This document shows, in pieces, positions 26,421 through 34,735 of a DNA stretch of 64,000 nucleotides. Source of the DNA: Daejeonella sp. (GTDB lineage: Bacteria > Bacteroidota > Bacteroidia > Sphingobacteriales > Sphingobacteriaceae); the NCBI RefSeq assembly GCF_030695525.1, contig NZ_JAUYSS010000032.1, forward strand, positions 124,001 through 188,000, given 5' to 3'. A model generated the notes under the pieces. It ran no database searches. It had not been told where the DNA came from and saw only the letters and a list, made by a program, of their open reading frames with translations. Numbering within the stretch: the first letter of the stretch is position 1; every line of letters starts with the position of its first letter. Made by a program: the position numbers and the translations under genes.

Positions 26421-27473
26421 TTATTGTTCTTCCTTAAAATAAACCTTGTAATAATTCATCGATTTATCATCATCAAAGCCTTTTTCAATCAGTTCCTTAT
26501 TTCCATGTATATAGATATGAAAGTTCCTGTCAAGTTTTAAAACACTCTTGAATACCTTCGATTGTTTTTTAACTGCAGCTCCCGAAATATCAAAGGGCTG
26601 ATCAATGCCGGCATCAAATTCCTCGTTGTACTCCCTGCTGAATTTTTTAAATGATTCAATCGCTTTGGGATTTTCGATCACTTCTTCCGAAAATTCATCT
26701 ATATCATAACTATCTTTCTCCTTGAAATATTTCATTGAACGGTTCAACAGGTCAATCTTATCAGCTTTTGAAATATCAAAATCATCGTCTATTTTACTGG
26801 TAATGAAGTTTTTATAAACTCCCAATGTTGTATTGGTCTTGTTGAAACTATCATTTCTGATCTTTAATTGTAAGAACTCATCTTTCCAGTAAGCAGCATC
26901 AGTTCTGTTGGTCTGATCAATCACCATCACCCGGTATCCTTCCTCCTTTTCAGTATTGAAAATGAGACAGCCTTTATCCAGTTTCTGGATATTGATGGCG
27001 TCTTCCTCATAGCTAAGTGCAAAACCACCTTTTTCGGGACTAACTTTCAAATAACTTTCCTTGCTCTCGGATTTAAAAATGCCAATGGCATCAAGCAATT
27101 CACCTTCCTGTTGTAAATCTTTAAACAAGGCTATATAAAGCTCCCCTGCCTTAATTTTGGGATGATTTGAGCTTTCATACAGGTATTTAGATATGTTCCC
27201 ACTCATTTCATGAAAGCTGCCTTCATCAGAAAATATCATGGAACTAAAATGGAACAATTCATTAAGATTAAGATCGTCGCTTGAATGTGTAAGTCTGTAA
27301 ACCTCATTTGCTTTTTCAAATGGAGACAAAAAATACTTTAACAGTAGGTTCTTTAAAACTTCATCTGTGATATCTAGTGGCTGCTCTGATAAAATGTAAA
27401 ACTCATTTTGAACCTTATTTCCAAGCCTGTGAACGGAAAGAAGATCTAATGAAGCTTCAAAATATGAAATCAT
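26421..27473 (-). CDS. Nucleoid-associated protein, NdpA/YejK family
   Basis: A 350-residue protein with the family layout: N-terminal LLSVHRLGNKVQNEFYILSEQPLDI, middle ELYIALFKDLQQEGELLDAIGIFKSESKESYL, and a C-terminal basic helical region. E. coli YejK binds the nucleoid and topoisomerase IV. Its 3' end is 2 bases from the end of xerD. A perfect AT palindrome lies just upstream of the start (27481-27500). Confidence 0.88.
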   Translation of the reverse strand: MISYFEASLDLLSVHRLGNKVQNEFYILSEQPLDITDEVLKNLLLKYFLSPFEKANEVYRLTHSSDDLNLNELFHFSSMIFSDEGSFHEMSGNISKYLYESSNHPKIKAGELYIALFKDLQQEGELLDAIGIFKSESKESYLKVSPEKGGFALSYEEDAINIQKLDKGCLIFNTEKEEGYRVMVIDQTNRTDAAYWKDEFLQLKIRNDSFNKTNTTLGVYKNFITSKIDDDFDISKADKIDLLNRSMKYFKEKDSYDIDEFSEEVIENPKAIESFKKFSREYNEEFDAGIDQPFDISGAAVKKQSKVFKSVLKLDRNFHIYIHGNKELIEKGFDDDKSMNYYKVYFKEEQ

Positions 27474-27480
27474 AATATGT

Positions 27481-27500
27481 TTATAATAAGATTATTATAA
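27481..27500. repeat. 9-bp perfect inverted repeat before the nucleoid-associated protein gene
   Basis: TTATAATAA, two bases, then TTATTATAA, located 7 bases upstream of the ATG on the minus strand. Composed only of A/T in the arms, so it may be chance or part of a promoter; it could also serve as an operator. Confidence 0.35.
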
Positions 27501-27520
27501 TAATTAGTATAAATTTATAG

Positions 27521-28390
27521 TTAATATATTTGGCTACGGATCATTCTGTCTTTTCCGCTAAGATCCTGTCTTAATTCAATATTTTTAAACCCCATTTGTT
27601 TTAATAATTGTACTGTCTCCTCTGCCAGGTTCTCGTTTATCTCCAGGTATAAAAACCCATTTGCATCTGAATGTTTTATTGCGAATTCAGCGATCGCTTT
27701 GTAGAAAATAAGCGGATCATTATCAGGGACGAATAATGCGAGATGTGGTTCATGCTGAAGTACATTAGGCAGCATTTGTTGTTTTTCTGAATCTTTAACA
27801 TATGGTGGATTGCTTACAATAATTCCGAATTTCTCATCTGTTAGCTGTTCGTTTAAAAGATTCAATATATCATCCTGAATAAAATTTACCATGGTTTGAT
27901 TTAAAACTGCATTTTGTTTAGAAACACCCAATGCTTCAGGAGAAATATCCAGGGCATAAATCTGAGCTTCAGGTAGATTTTTTTTCAGGGATATTGGAAT
28001 GCAGCCACTTCCTGTTCCGATATCAATGATTTTTAGCCCCTCTATCGATGCTTTGGAGTTACGAACGTCTGAGAGTATCCATTCAACCAGTTCTTCTGTC
28101 TCAGGTCTTGGAATGAGCACTGAGGGATTAACTTTAAAGGTCAATCCATAAAACTCTGTTTCACCAATAACGTATTGCAGCGGTCTTCCGGTTTTTAATT
28201 CTTGCAGGATTTTTAATAATGATTCATATTTATCAGGAGGGATTTCTGTATCCTTTAAATTCAGGTACTCTGTCCGCCCAATTTTGCAAACATGGCTGAT
28301 ACTTAACCAGGCCATACTACCGGCTTCCTGCCTGCTGCAAACAGATATTAAGCTATCAATAAAAATCTTTTCGGCTGCTCTGAAAGTCAT
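27521..28390 (-). CDS. prmC: Release factor glutamine N5-methyltransferase
   Basis: A 289-residue SAM-dependent methyltransferase that modifies the GGQ glutamine of RF1/RF2. SAM-binding IDIGTGSGCIPISL, the NPPY substrate motif in IIVSNPPYVKD, and the N-terminal segment GRPLQYVIGETEFYGLTFKVNPSVLIPRPETEELVEW identify PrmC. Divergent from ribD, with a 116-base gap. Confidence 0.96.
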   Translation of the reverse strand: MTFRAAEKIFIDSLISVCSRQEAGSMAWLSISHVCKIGRTEYLNLKDTEIPPDKYESLLKILQELKTGRPLQYVIGETEFYGLTFKVNPSVLIPRPETEELVEWILSDVRNSKASIEGLKIIDIGTGSGCIPISLKKNLPEAQIYALDISPEALGVSKQNAVLNQTMVNFIQDDILNLLNEQLTDEKFGIIVSNPPYVKDSEKQQMLPNVLQHEPHLALFVPDNDPLIFYKAIAEFAIKHSDANGFLYLEINENLAEETVQLLKQMGFKNIELRQDLSGKDRMIRSQIY

Positions 28391-28468
28391 TCCGCAAAGT
28401 AAGCCAATTCAGCTGAAAAATAAACAGAATGCAGGTAATCTGAGCGATTGAATATAAATAAATGAGCC

Positions 28469-28502
28469 TTGAATGATTTTACGCAATTCATACTTATTTT
28501 TG
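28469..28502 (+). promoter_or_regulatory. Promoter of ribD, leaderless configuration
   Basis: TTG (28469-28471), 23 bases, then TATTTTTG (28495-28502), an exact TAnnTTTG. The ribD ATG follows after four bases, so the predicted transcript starts at or beside the start codon. Confidence 0.5.
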
Positions 28503-28506
28503 CAGC

Positions 28507-29556
28507 ATGCACTCCCATCAAAACTATCTCCAGCGTTGTATTGATCTCGCCCGCCTTGGAGCCGGTTCTGTTAGTCCGAACCCAATGGTAGGATCTGTAA
28601 TAGTTTGTGATGATAAAATTATCGGGGAAGGATATCATAAAGTTTTTGGTCAGGCACATGCCGAGGTAAATGCAATTAATCAGGTTTTTGAAAGCCATAC
28701 CAATGCAAAGGAACTTTTAAAGCGATCAACCATTTACATTAGTCTCGAGCCTTGCTCCCATTTTGGCAAGACTCCGCCATGTGCAGATCTCATAATTTCC
28801 AACGAAATTCCAAGAGCAGTAATAGGTTGCCGTGATCCTTTTGAGCAGATAAATGGGAATGGAGTCGAAAAATTAAAGAATGCCGGAATTGATGTTGTGG
28901 AAGGGATCATGACTGAACAATGCATTGATCTCAACAAACGATTTTTTACCCGTATTCAGAAGCAAAGGCCATATATTATTTTAAAATGGGCGCAAACAGC
29001 GGATGGATTTTTTGCGCCTGCCGACAGGTCTCAGAAATGGATAAGTTCACAAAGTGCAAGACAATTAGTCCATCAATGGAGGACTGAAGAAGACGCGGTA
29101 TTAGTTGGTAAGAATACAGTTTTAGCAGATAATCCCCGATTAAACAGCCGGGAATGGCCGGGAAGGAATCCAATTCGTATTGTAATTGACAGGCGACTGG
29201 AACTGCCAAAAGATCTCAATGTTTTTGATCAGAGTCAGGATACCATCATCTTTAATGAGCAAAAAACTGATCTGGTCGACAGAATAAAATACCTGGAACT
29301 GGAAGATTTTGATAATTTACTACCTCAATTAATTGCCTATCAGCTTTACCTGATGGATGTTCAATCTTTGATTGTTGAAGGCGGTGCAGAAACACTAAAC
29401 CTGTTCATAAAAGCTGGATTATGGGATGAAGCACGTGTATTTCATGGCCCACAAAACTGGAATTCAGGTATTCCAGCACCCATATTATTCGGTCAGCAAG
29501 GTGAATCACAAACGATAGGACCTGATATGCTAAACATTTGGTTTAATAAGGAATAA
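28507..29556 (+). CDS. ribD: Bifunctional riboflavin deaminase/reductase RibD
   Basis: A 349-residue enzyme for the second and third steps of riboflavin synthesis. The zinc deaminase domain has HAEVNAI (H51, E53) and PCSHFGKTPPC (C83, C92). The NADPH reductase domain follows (PYIILKWAQTADGFFAP, RTEEDAVLVGKNTVLADNP and LIVEGGAETLN). Length and order match E. coli RibD. No FMN riboswitch is present in the 116-base upstream gap. The next gene starts one base after the stop. Confidence 0.96.
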   Translation: MHSHQNYLQRCIDLARLGAGSVSPNPMVGSVIVCDDKIIGEGYHKVFGQAHAEVNAINQVFESHTNAKELLKRSTIYISLEPCSHFGKTPPCADLIISNEIPRAVIGCRDPFEQINGNGVEKLKNAGIDVVEGIMTEQCIDLNKRFFTRIQKQRPYIILKWAQTADGFFAPADRSQKWISSQSARQLVHQWRTEEDAVLVGKNTVLADNPRLNSREWPGRNPIRIVIDRRLELPKDLNVFDQSQDTIIFNEQKTDLVDRIKYLELEDFDNLLPQLIAYQLYLMDVQSLIVEGGAETLNLFIKAGLWDEARVFHGPQNWNSGIPAPILFGQQGESQTIGPDMLNIWFNKE

Positions 29557-29557
29557 T

Positions 29558-30406
29558 ATGATTTTTATTTTCCTGAGTGTTTGTTGCAGCGTATTGGTAT
29601 CGGTCTTACTGAAACTGGCAAAGCGTTATGAAATAGATATCCGACAAGCTATTGCATGGAATTATTCTATAGCCGGTTTACTAACCTGGCTCATTTTTAA
29701 GCCGGAGATTCCGCGGTTTACTGAAACGATATATCCAGTTTACATTGCTCTGGGCCTGTTATTGCCCACAATATTTATAGTTCTGGCCTTATCTGTAAGG
29801 TATACAGGGATTGTTAAAACCGATATCGCTCAGCGTTTATCTCTTTTTATTCCTGTGCTGGCAGCATTTCTGGTCTTTGGAGAACTTTTTTCATTGATGA
29901 AAATTGCAGGAATCGTAATTGCTTTTATTGCGATAATTTTTTCTCTTCCCTGGCAAAAACAAACTGAAACTTCACATTCCTACTGGCTATACCCCCTGAT
30001 TGTTTTCATTGGTATGGGAATTATCGATATACTATTCAAACAAATTGCCAAAACTGAAAATATCCCATTCACTTCTTCGCTTCTGGTAGTATTTATTCTG
30101 GCATTTATTCTTTCCATTCTGTACCTATTATATGAGATTCTGGTTAAGGGATTGAAATTGACCATAATCAATTTAATTTGTGGCTGGATTCTCGGAATTG
30201 CCAATTTTGGAAATATCGTATTTTACCTGAAGGCTCATCAGACCTTATCGGAAAAGCCTTCTGTGGTATTTTCTTCAATGAATATCGGTGTGATTCTGCT
30301 TGGGTCAGCAGTAGGTGTTCTGATTTTCAAAGAAAAACTAAGTCGCTTAAACTATGCCGGAATAGTTTTGGCACTTATTTCAATTTTAATCCTTAGCCTG
30401 GCATAA
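29558..30406 (+). CDS. EamA / drug-metabolite family membrane transporter
   Basis: A 282-residue protein of about ten transmembrane helices in two EamA-like halves; each half ends with a hydrophobic helix after a short cytosolic loop (LSLFIPVLAAFLVFGELFSLMKIAGIVIAFIAI in the first, VIFKEKLSRLNYAGIVLALISILIL in the second). It overlaps or abuts ribD and the yigZ-like gene, so it may export or import a metabolite, but the substrate cannot be told. Confidence 0.85.
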   Translation: MIFIFLSVCCSVLVSVLLKLAKRYEIDIRQAIAWNYSIAGLLTWLIFKPEIPRFTETIYPVYIALGLLLPTIFIVLALSVRYTGIVKTDIAQRLSLFIPVLAAFLVFGELFSLMKIAGIVIAFIAIIFSLPWQKQTETSHSYWLYPLIVFIGMGIIDILFKQIAKTENIPFTSSLLVVFILAFILSILYLLYEILVKGLKLTIINLICGWILGIANFGNIVFYLKAHQTLSEKPSVVFSSMNIGVILLGSAVGVLIFKEKLSRLNYAGIVLALISILILSLA

Positions 30407-30408
30407 TA

Positions 30409-31008
30409 ATGCTTTTTGACGATACTTATAAAACCATTCAGGAGCTATCAGAAGGAATATACCGTGATAAGGGTAGTAAATTTATATCCTATCTCTACCC
30501 TGTTAGTTCTGAAAATGATATAAAAGATCTTATAAATGCTTTAAAATCTGAGCACCCCAAAGCCAGGCACCATTGCTGGGCTTTGCGTTTGAGTCCCGAC
30601 AAAACTGTATTTCGTTTGAATGACGATGGCGAACCATCAGGAACAGCCGGAAGACCAATTCTTAATACTTTGTTATCCAATGAATTAACTAATATTCTGG
30701 CAGTGGTAGTCAGATATTTTGGTGGAACATTATTAGGGGTTCCCGGCTTGATCAATGCCTATAAATCAGCGACAATAGAGGCAGTTAATAATGCCAAAAT
30801 TATCGAGAAAACTGTGAATTCAGTATTCAGAATTGAATTTAGTCATCCTCAAATGAATGAAGTGATGAAAATTGTAAAAGAAGAGGAACTTACAATAAAT
30901 AATCAGAATTTTGATCTGAGCTGTTCATTTTTGCTGGAGATCAGACAATCAAAAGTCAATAAAGTGCTAGGGAAGCTCGAAAAAGTTGATGGCTTGAAGT
31001 GGAAATAG
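30409..31008 (+). CDS. YigZ/IMPACT family protein
   Basis: A 199-residue protein with the N-terminal IMPACT domain (GSKFISYLYPV, HPKARHHCWALRL, DDGEPSGTAGRPIL, VVRYFGGTLLGVPGL) and a shorter C-terminal DUF1949-like domain. The bacterial function is poorly defined; eukaryotic relatives bind GCN1. It starts 2 bases after the transporter stop. It is third in a ribD-eamA-yigZ run. Confidence 0.92.
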   Translation: MLFDDTYKTIQELSEGIYRDKGSKFISYLYPVSSENDIKDLINALKSEHPKARHHCWALRLSPDKTVFRLNDDGEPSGTAGRPILNTLLSNELTNILAVVVRYFGGTLLGVPGLINAYKSATIEAVNNAKIIEKTVNSVFRIEFSHPQMNEVMKIVKEEELTINNQNFDLSCSFLLEIRQSKVNKVLGKLEKVDGLKWK

Positions 31009-31110
31009 TGTATGGATGAACCTACACTTGAAAACGAATTAAAACGTTCAATTACTGGTGATCCTCAATAAGCTATTATTTATGGCTTATAAATCATAAA
31101 ACATAATGCT

Positions 31111-31977
31111 ATGAATAACAAAATTTCAGAGGCTGATTTGATAATAAATCCTGATGGAAGTATTTACCATTTGAATTTATTGCCTGAAGATATTGCTGAT
31201 ACTGTAATTACCGTTGGTGATCCGGATCGGGTAGCTGAAGTTAGTAAACATTTTGATCGTATTGAATTAAAGAAAGGAAAACGTGAATTTATCACACATA
31301 CCGGTTACCTGGGCTCCCGCAGAATTAGCGTTCTTTCTACAGGAATCGGTACAGATAATATTGACATTGTGTTCAATGAGCTTGACGCCCTTGTCAACAT
31401 TGACTTTAACTCCAGACAGGTAAAGCCAGTTCTCAAAAGTTTGAATATTATTCGGGTAGGAACCTCAGGTGCGGTCCAGGAAGATATTCCGCTTGGAAGT
31501 ATCATGGTTTCGGAGTATGGTTTAGGATTAGATTCCCTGATGCATTACTATATGCACCAGCTTTCAGGCGATGAGCATATGATTCTGGATGCTATAAAAT
31601 CACATTTCCATCATTTTAAAGGTATTTCGCCATACATCACGGCTGCAGACCCTGGCTTAATTGAAACTATAGGTAAAGGCCTGAGTCGCGGAATAACTGT
31701 AACCGCTCCCGGATTTTATGCACCACAGGGCAGACAGGTCCGGGCTAAAGCTTCTTTTCCAGGATTAATTGATGATATCAGATCATTTTCTTCTGGAAAA
31801 CACAGAATTACGAACCTTGAGATGGAGACAGCTGGTATTTATGCTTTATCAAGGGTACTGGGACATAAAGCCTTATCTGTAAATGCAATACTGGCAAGCA
31901 GGTTCAAGTTAGAATTTTCCTCAAATCCTGCGAAAATCATAAATCAAGCTATTGAGCTTGTTTTGAGCAGGTTATAA
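31111..31977 (+). CDS. Nucleoside phosphorylase, uridine-phosphorylase type
   Basis: A 288-residue member of the PNP/UDP superfamily. Phosphate-binding VGDPDRVAEVSKHFD, GIGTDNIDIVFNEL, RVGTSGAVQEDIPLGS and the purine/pyrimidine-site NLEMETAGIYALSRVLGHKALSVNAILA are clear. It reversibly cleaves a nucleoside to base and ribose-1-phosphate, most likely uridine. It converges with mqnA, with 6 bases of overlap. A role in the futalosine pathway is possible only by position; the pathway hydrolase MqnB is a different, shorter protein. Confidence 0.9.
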   Translation: MNNKISEADLIINPDGSIYHLNLLPEDIADTVITVGDPDRVAEVSKHFDRIELKKGKREFITHTGYLGSRRISVLSTGIGTDNIDIVFNELDALVNIDFNSRQVKPVLKSLNIIRVGTSGAVQEDIPLGSIMVSEYGLGLDSLMHYYMHQLSGDEHMILDAIKSHFHHFKGISPYITAADPGLIETIGKGLSRGITVTAPGFYAPQGRQVRAKASFPGLIDDIRSFSSGKHRITNLEMETAGIYALSRVLGHKALSVNAILASRFKLEFSSNPAKIINQAIELVLSRL

Positions 31978-32691
31978 TGTCCTGATCAATTCGAGGAATT
32001 TCGCTAAGGCTACGAGTTTATCTTCATCGAGGTTAAAATCAATCTTCCTCATAAGATAATCTTCAAGATCAAGATTCTCAACCTTTTCCAAATCTGCAAT
32101 AACCTCCTTTCGGTGATCGAGACCATATTTCAAGGCAGTATTAAAGGCATTTTTAAAATCTTCAGGAATAGGTTTATTGGAAGCCCAAACAGCGAAAACA
32201 AAGGGTAATCCAGTGAATTTAAACCATTCAGCAGCAAGATCATACTGATATGGATAATGATCCCTGTTTGAGAAAGTCCGGTCGCCTATCTGAACAAATG
32301 CATCAGCCTGGTCGGTAACAAGCAATTCAGGAGAAATTTTCCAATGATATTTCAGTAATACTTTTGACAGATTGTTGGAGGTACGGGATTGGGCATCTAG
32401 CTGTAAACTGCTTATTTCCTGAATAGGTTTGTTGCTGAAAATAAAGACAGAATCGACGTTTCCATTGGCTCCTATACAGTAATTAGAAATGATCTGATAA
32501 TCCTTAATATGTAGTAAAGCCGCAACAGGAACTAAACCTATATCTACTTGATTTTCAATTAGTTTATTAGCACAAACTGAAGGGATATCTAAGCTTAAAT
32601 CAATTTGATCCAATATGCCTGAATGCATAATTCCGTAGACAAATGGTTTTGAGTTTGTATAGCTAACAGCAGAAACTTTTATTTTAGTCAA
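31972..32691 (-). CDS. mqnA: Chorismate dehydratase MqnA
   Basis: A 239-residue periplasmic-binding-protein-fold enzyme that dehydrates chorismate to 3-enolpyruvylbenzoate, the first step of the futalosine menaquinone pathway. Family sequence: KVSAVSYTNSKPFVYGI at the N-terminus, DIGLVPVAAL, and GLPFVFAVWASNK. It forms a three-gene operon with the phosphatase and mqnE, at 2 bases spacing and a 4-base overlap. Confidence 0.92.
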   Translation of the reverse strand: MTKIKVSAVSYTNSKPFVYGIMHSGILDQIDLSLDIPSVCANKLIENQVDIGLVPVAALLHIKDYQIISNYCIGANGNVDSVFIFSNKPIQEISSLQLDAQSRTSNNLSKVLLKYHWKISPELLVTDQADAFVQIGDRTFSNRDHYPYQYDLAAEWFKFTGLPFVFAVWASNKPIPEDFKNAFNTALKYGLDHRKEVIADLEKVENLDLEDYLMRKIDFNLDEDKLVALAKFLELIRTL

Positions 32692-32693
32692 AA

Positions 32694-33314
32694 CTAAGAT
32701 AGTTTGTTTAAATGGTTTGTCTTATTAAATTCAAGGATATGAAATTCCTTTCCATCATATCCCAATTTATAAAGCGTGGTGTTGGAGTGCGGAAATTCAT
32801 CCATTTCGGCAAGGGGACGATTCGTTAGAAGGCAAAGAAATAAACGCATTGCACGACCATGCATGCAAATCAGAATGTTCTGATCACTATTCTCTTCGAT
32901 CAGGTGCTCAAGGACTATTAATTGTCTTTCCTTAACCTCCATTGGACTTTCACCTTTTTCAAATTTATGAAAAAGTTCACCTGCCCGCCATTGAGTTAAC
33001 AAGGTATGCAAATGCGATGTTAATTCTTCAGTACTCTCCTGTCCCTCGTGAATACCCCATCCCAGCTCGTCGAGACCCGTATATTGCACCCATGGTATGT
33101 TAGAATCTATAAATTTTTGTACTGTTTGGTGAGTTCTTTTTAAGCTGGATGTATAAATCTTATCAAAGGGAATGTGCTTATAGGCCTGATAGAAGGCTTC
33201 AGCCTGCTCCTGTCCTTTTTCATTCAAACTGGTGTCCATCCCTCTGCCCTGAACTATTCCCAGCTTGTTCAGGTCTGTTTCACCGTGACGGATAATGTAT
33301 ATTGTTTTCTTCAA
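32694..33314 (-). CDS. Histidine phosphatase family protein
   Basis: A 206-residue phosphatase with the phosphohistidine signature YIIRHGETDLNKLGIVQGRG, the second active-site Arg region TSSLKRTHQT, and the late HGRAMRLFLCLL His. It overlaps mqnE by 4 bases and is 2 bases from mqnA, so it sits inside the futalosine operon. No phosphatase step is known in that pathway, so the substrate is unclear. It could remove a by-product or be a passenger. Confidence 0.9.
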   Translation of the reverse strand: MKKTIYIIRHGETDLNKLGIVQGRGMDTSLNEKGQEQAEAFYQAYKHIPFDKIYTSSLKRTHQTVQKFIDSNIPWVQYTGLDELGWGIHEGQESTEELTSHLHTLLTQWRAGELFHKFEKGESPMEVKERQLIVLEHLIEENSDQNILICMHGRAMRLFLCLLTNRPLAEMDEFPHSNTTLYKLGYDGKEFHILEFNKTNHLNKLS

Positions 33315-34504
33315 TTCAGAACGGGTAACTTATAAAATTTCGGCTTTTCATCTTCCGGGAACTGATGATCTTTATAGTCAGTAATCATATTATAAAGGGT
33401 ATCGCGCTCAATCGGGTGTCTGCCAACCTGTTTAATCAGTTCAACCAATTCCTGAGTGCTCATGGCAGGATTTTGCTCTTCAGCACCTGCCATAGAATAA
33501 ATCTTTGTAGTATCATCCAGCGTGCCATCAATATCATCTACACCAAAATTTAAGGATAACTGAGCAGTACTACGACTGATCATTGCCCAATAGGCTTTTA
33601 TATGATCAAAATTGTCAAGATAAATGCGCGAGACTGCATAATTTCTAAGATCTTCAATAACTGAAACCTCAGGAACATGAGACATTTGGTTATCCTGATT
33701 TCGGAATTTTAAAGGGATAAAAGTTTGAAAACCACCGGACCTGTCCTGTAACGAGCGTAAGTGTTCTAAATGGTCTACCCGATGCTTAAACTCTTCAATA
33801 TGTCCGTAAAGCATGGTTGCATTGGAGCGCATTCCTAATTTATGCCATTCCTCATGAATTTGCAGCCATTGTTCACCTGTACATTTATCCTTAGCAATCT
33901 GTTCTCTGATCTCAGGATGGAATATTTCGGCACCACCACCAGGGATAGAATCCAGACCGGCTTCTTTCATTAATTTCATTCCGGATGCATAATCAATCTT
34001 CGCTTTCTTAAAGATATAATGGTATTCAACCGGAGTTAAAGCTTTGACATGAAGCTCAGGACGATGCTTATGTATTGCTGTAAAGAGCTCCGAATAAAAT
34101 TTAAGATCGTATTGAGGCAACACTCCACCAACCAGATGAACTTCTGTCACCGGTTCAGAATCATATTTCCTGACAATTTCCATCATTTCTTCCATTGTAT
34201 ATTCCCAACCTTGTGATCTTTCCTTAATCAGAACAGAATAGGAACAGAATTTACAGTCGTAAATACAGAGATTTGTAGGCTCTATATGGAAATTGCGGTT
34301 AAAATATGTTTTATCGCCATGACGCTTTTCGCGGATATAATTGGCGAGAACACCCAAATAACCCAACTCACCTTTTTCATAAAGCAGAATACCTTCTTCA
34401 AAGGAAATTCGTTTATTTAGCTTAACTTTTTCTGCGATTGTTCTCAATTCAGCAGAAAGGTTCTTGTCCAGTAAAAGCAGATTCAGGTTTAATTCGGTGT
34501 TCAT
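33311..34504 (-). CDS. mqnE: Aminofutalosine synthase MqnE
   Basis: A 397-residue radical-SAM enzyme that joins the adenosyl group to the chorismate-derived enolpyruvyl compound to give aminofutalosine. Cluster motif CIYDCKFC (C80, C84, C87), then HLVGGVLPQYDLKFY, GGGAEIFHPEIR and MLYGHIEEFKHRVDHLEHLR. Its close homologue MqnC has a slightly different length and N-terminus; the operon partner mqnA supports MqnE. First gene of the operon. Confidence 0.92.
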   Translation of the reverse strand: MNTELNLNLLLLDKNLSAELRTIAEKVKLNKRISFEEGILLYEKGELGYLGVLANYIREKRHGDKTYFNRNFHIEPTNLCIYDCKFCSYSVLIKERSQGWEYTMEEMMEIVRKYDSEPVTEVHLVGGVLPQYDLKFYSELFTAIHKHRPELHVKALTPVEYHYIFKKAKIDYASGMKLMKEAGLDSIPGGGAEIFHPEIREQIAKDKCTGEQWLQIHEEWHKLGMRSNATMLYGHIEEFKHRVDHLEHLRSLQDRSGGFQTFIPLKFRNQDNQMSHVPEVSVIEDLRNYAVSRIYLDNFDHIKAYWAMISRSTAQLSLNFGVDDIDGTLDDTTKIYSMAGAEEQNPAMSTQELVELIKQVGRHPIERDTLYNMITDYKDHQFPEDEKPKFYKLPVLN

Positions 34505-34690
34505 TATTTTCTTTGTACAAAAATACGGAAATGTATAGATTCATTATCATTTAGAGGTAAAAGCATTAAAAATATATCCATATTATTCCTTCAAGGCAAT
34601 AAAATACACGCTTTTGTAATTAAATGTGAAAAATTGAGTCCAATTTTTATTCTTTAATTAACTTGAGCAAAATTTGACGAGACATTCAGA

Positions 34691-34719
34691 TCTTAATCCC
34701 ACAATGCGGGACGCTAAGA
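34691..34719 (+). promoter_or_regulatory. Hairpin in the leader of the trans-sulfuration gene
   Basis: TCTTA (34691-34695) pairs with TAAGA (34715-34719), and inside it TCCC (34697-34700) pairs with GGGA (34708-34711), ending 16 bases before the ATG. It does not match the SAM-I aptamer found further downstream. Function unknown; a regulatory role is only suggested by the neighbouring sulfur genes. Confidence 0.3.
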
Positions 34720-34735
34720 ATCAAAACATAAAATA

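Noticed and set aside
31012-31071. A 19-codon ORF after the YigZ gene
   Set aside because: Too short, no overlap with neighbours and no composition bias; most likely chance.
31111-31977. Nucleoside phosphorylase as futalosine hydrolase MqnB
   Set aside because: Motifs are those of uridine phosphorylases and it is convergent with, not part of, the mqn operon.
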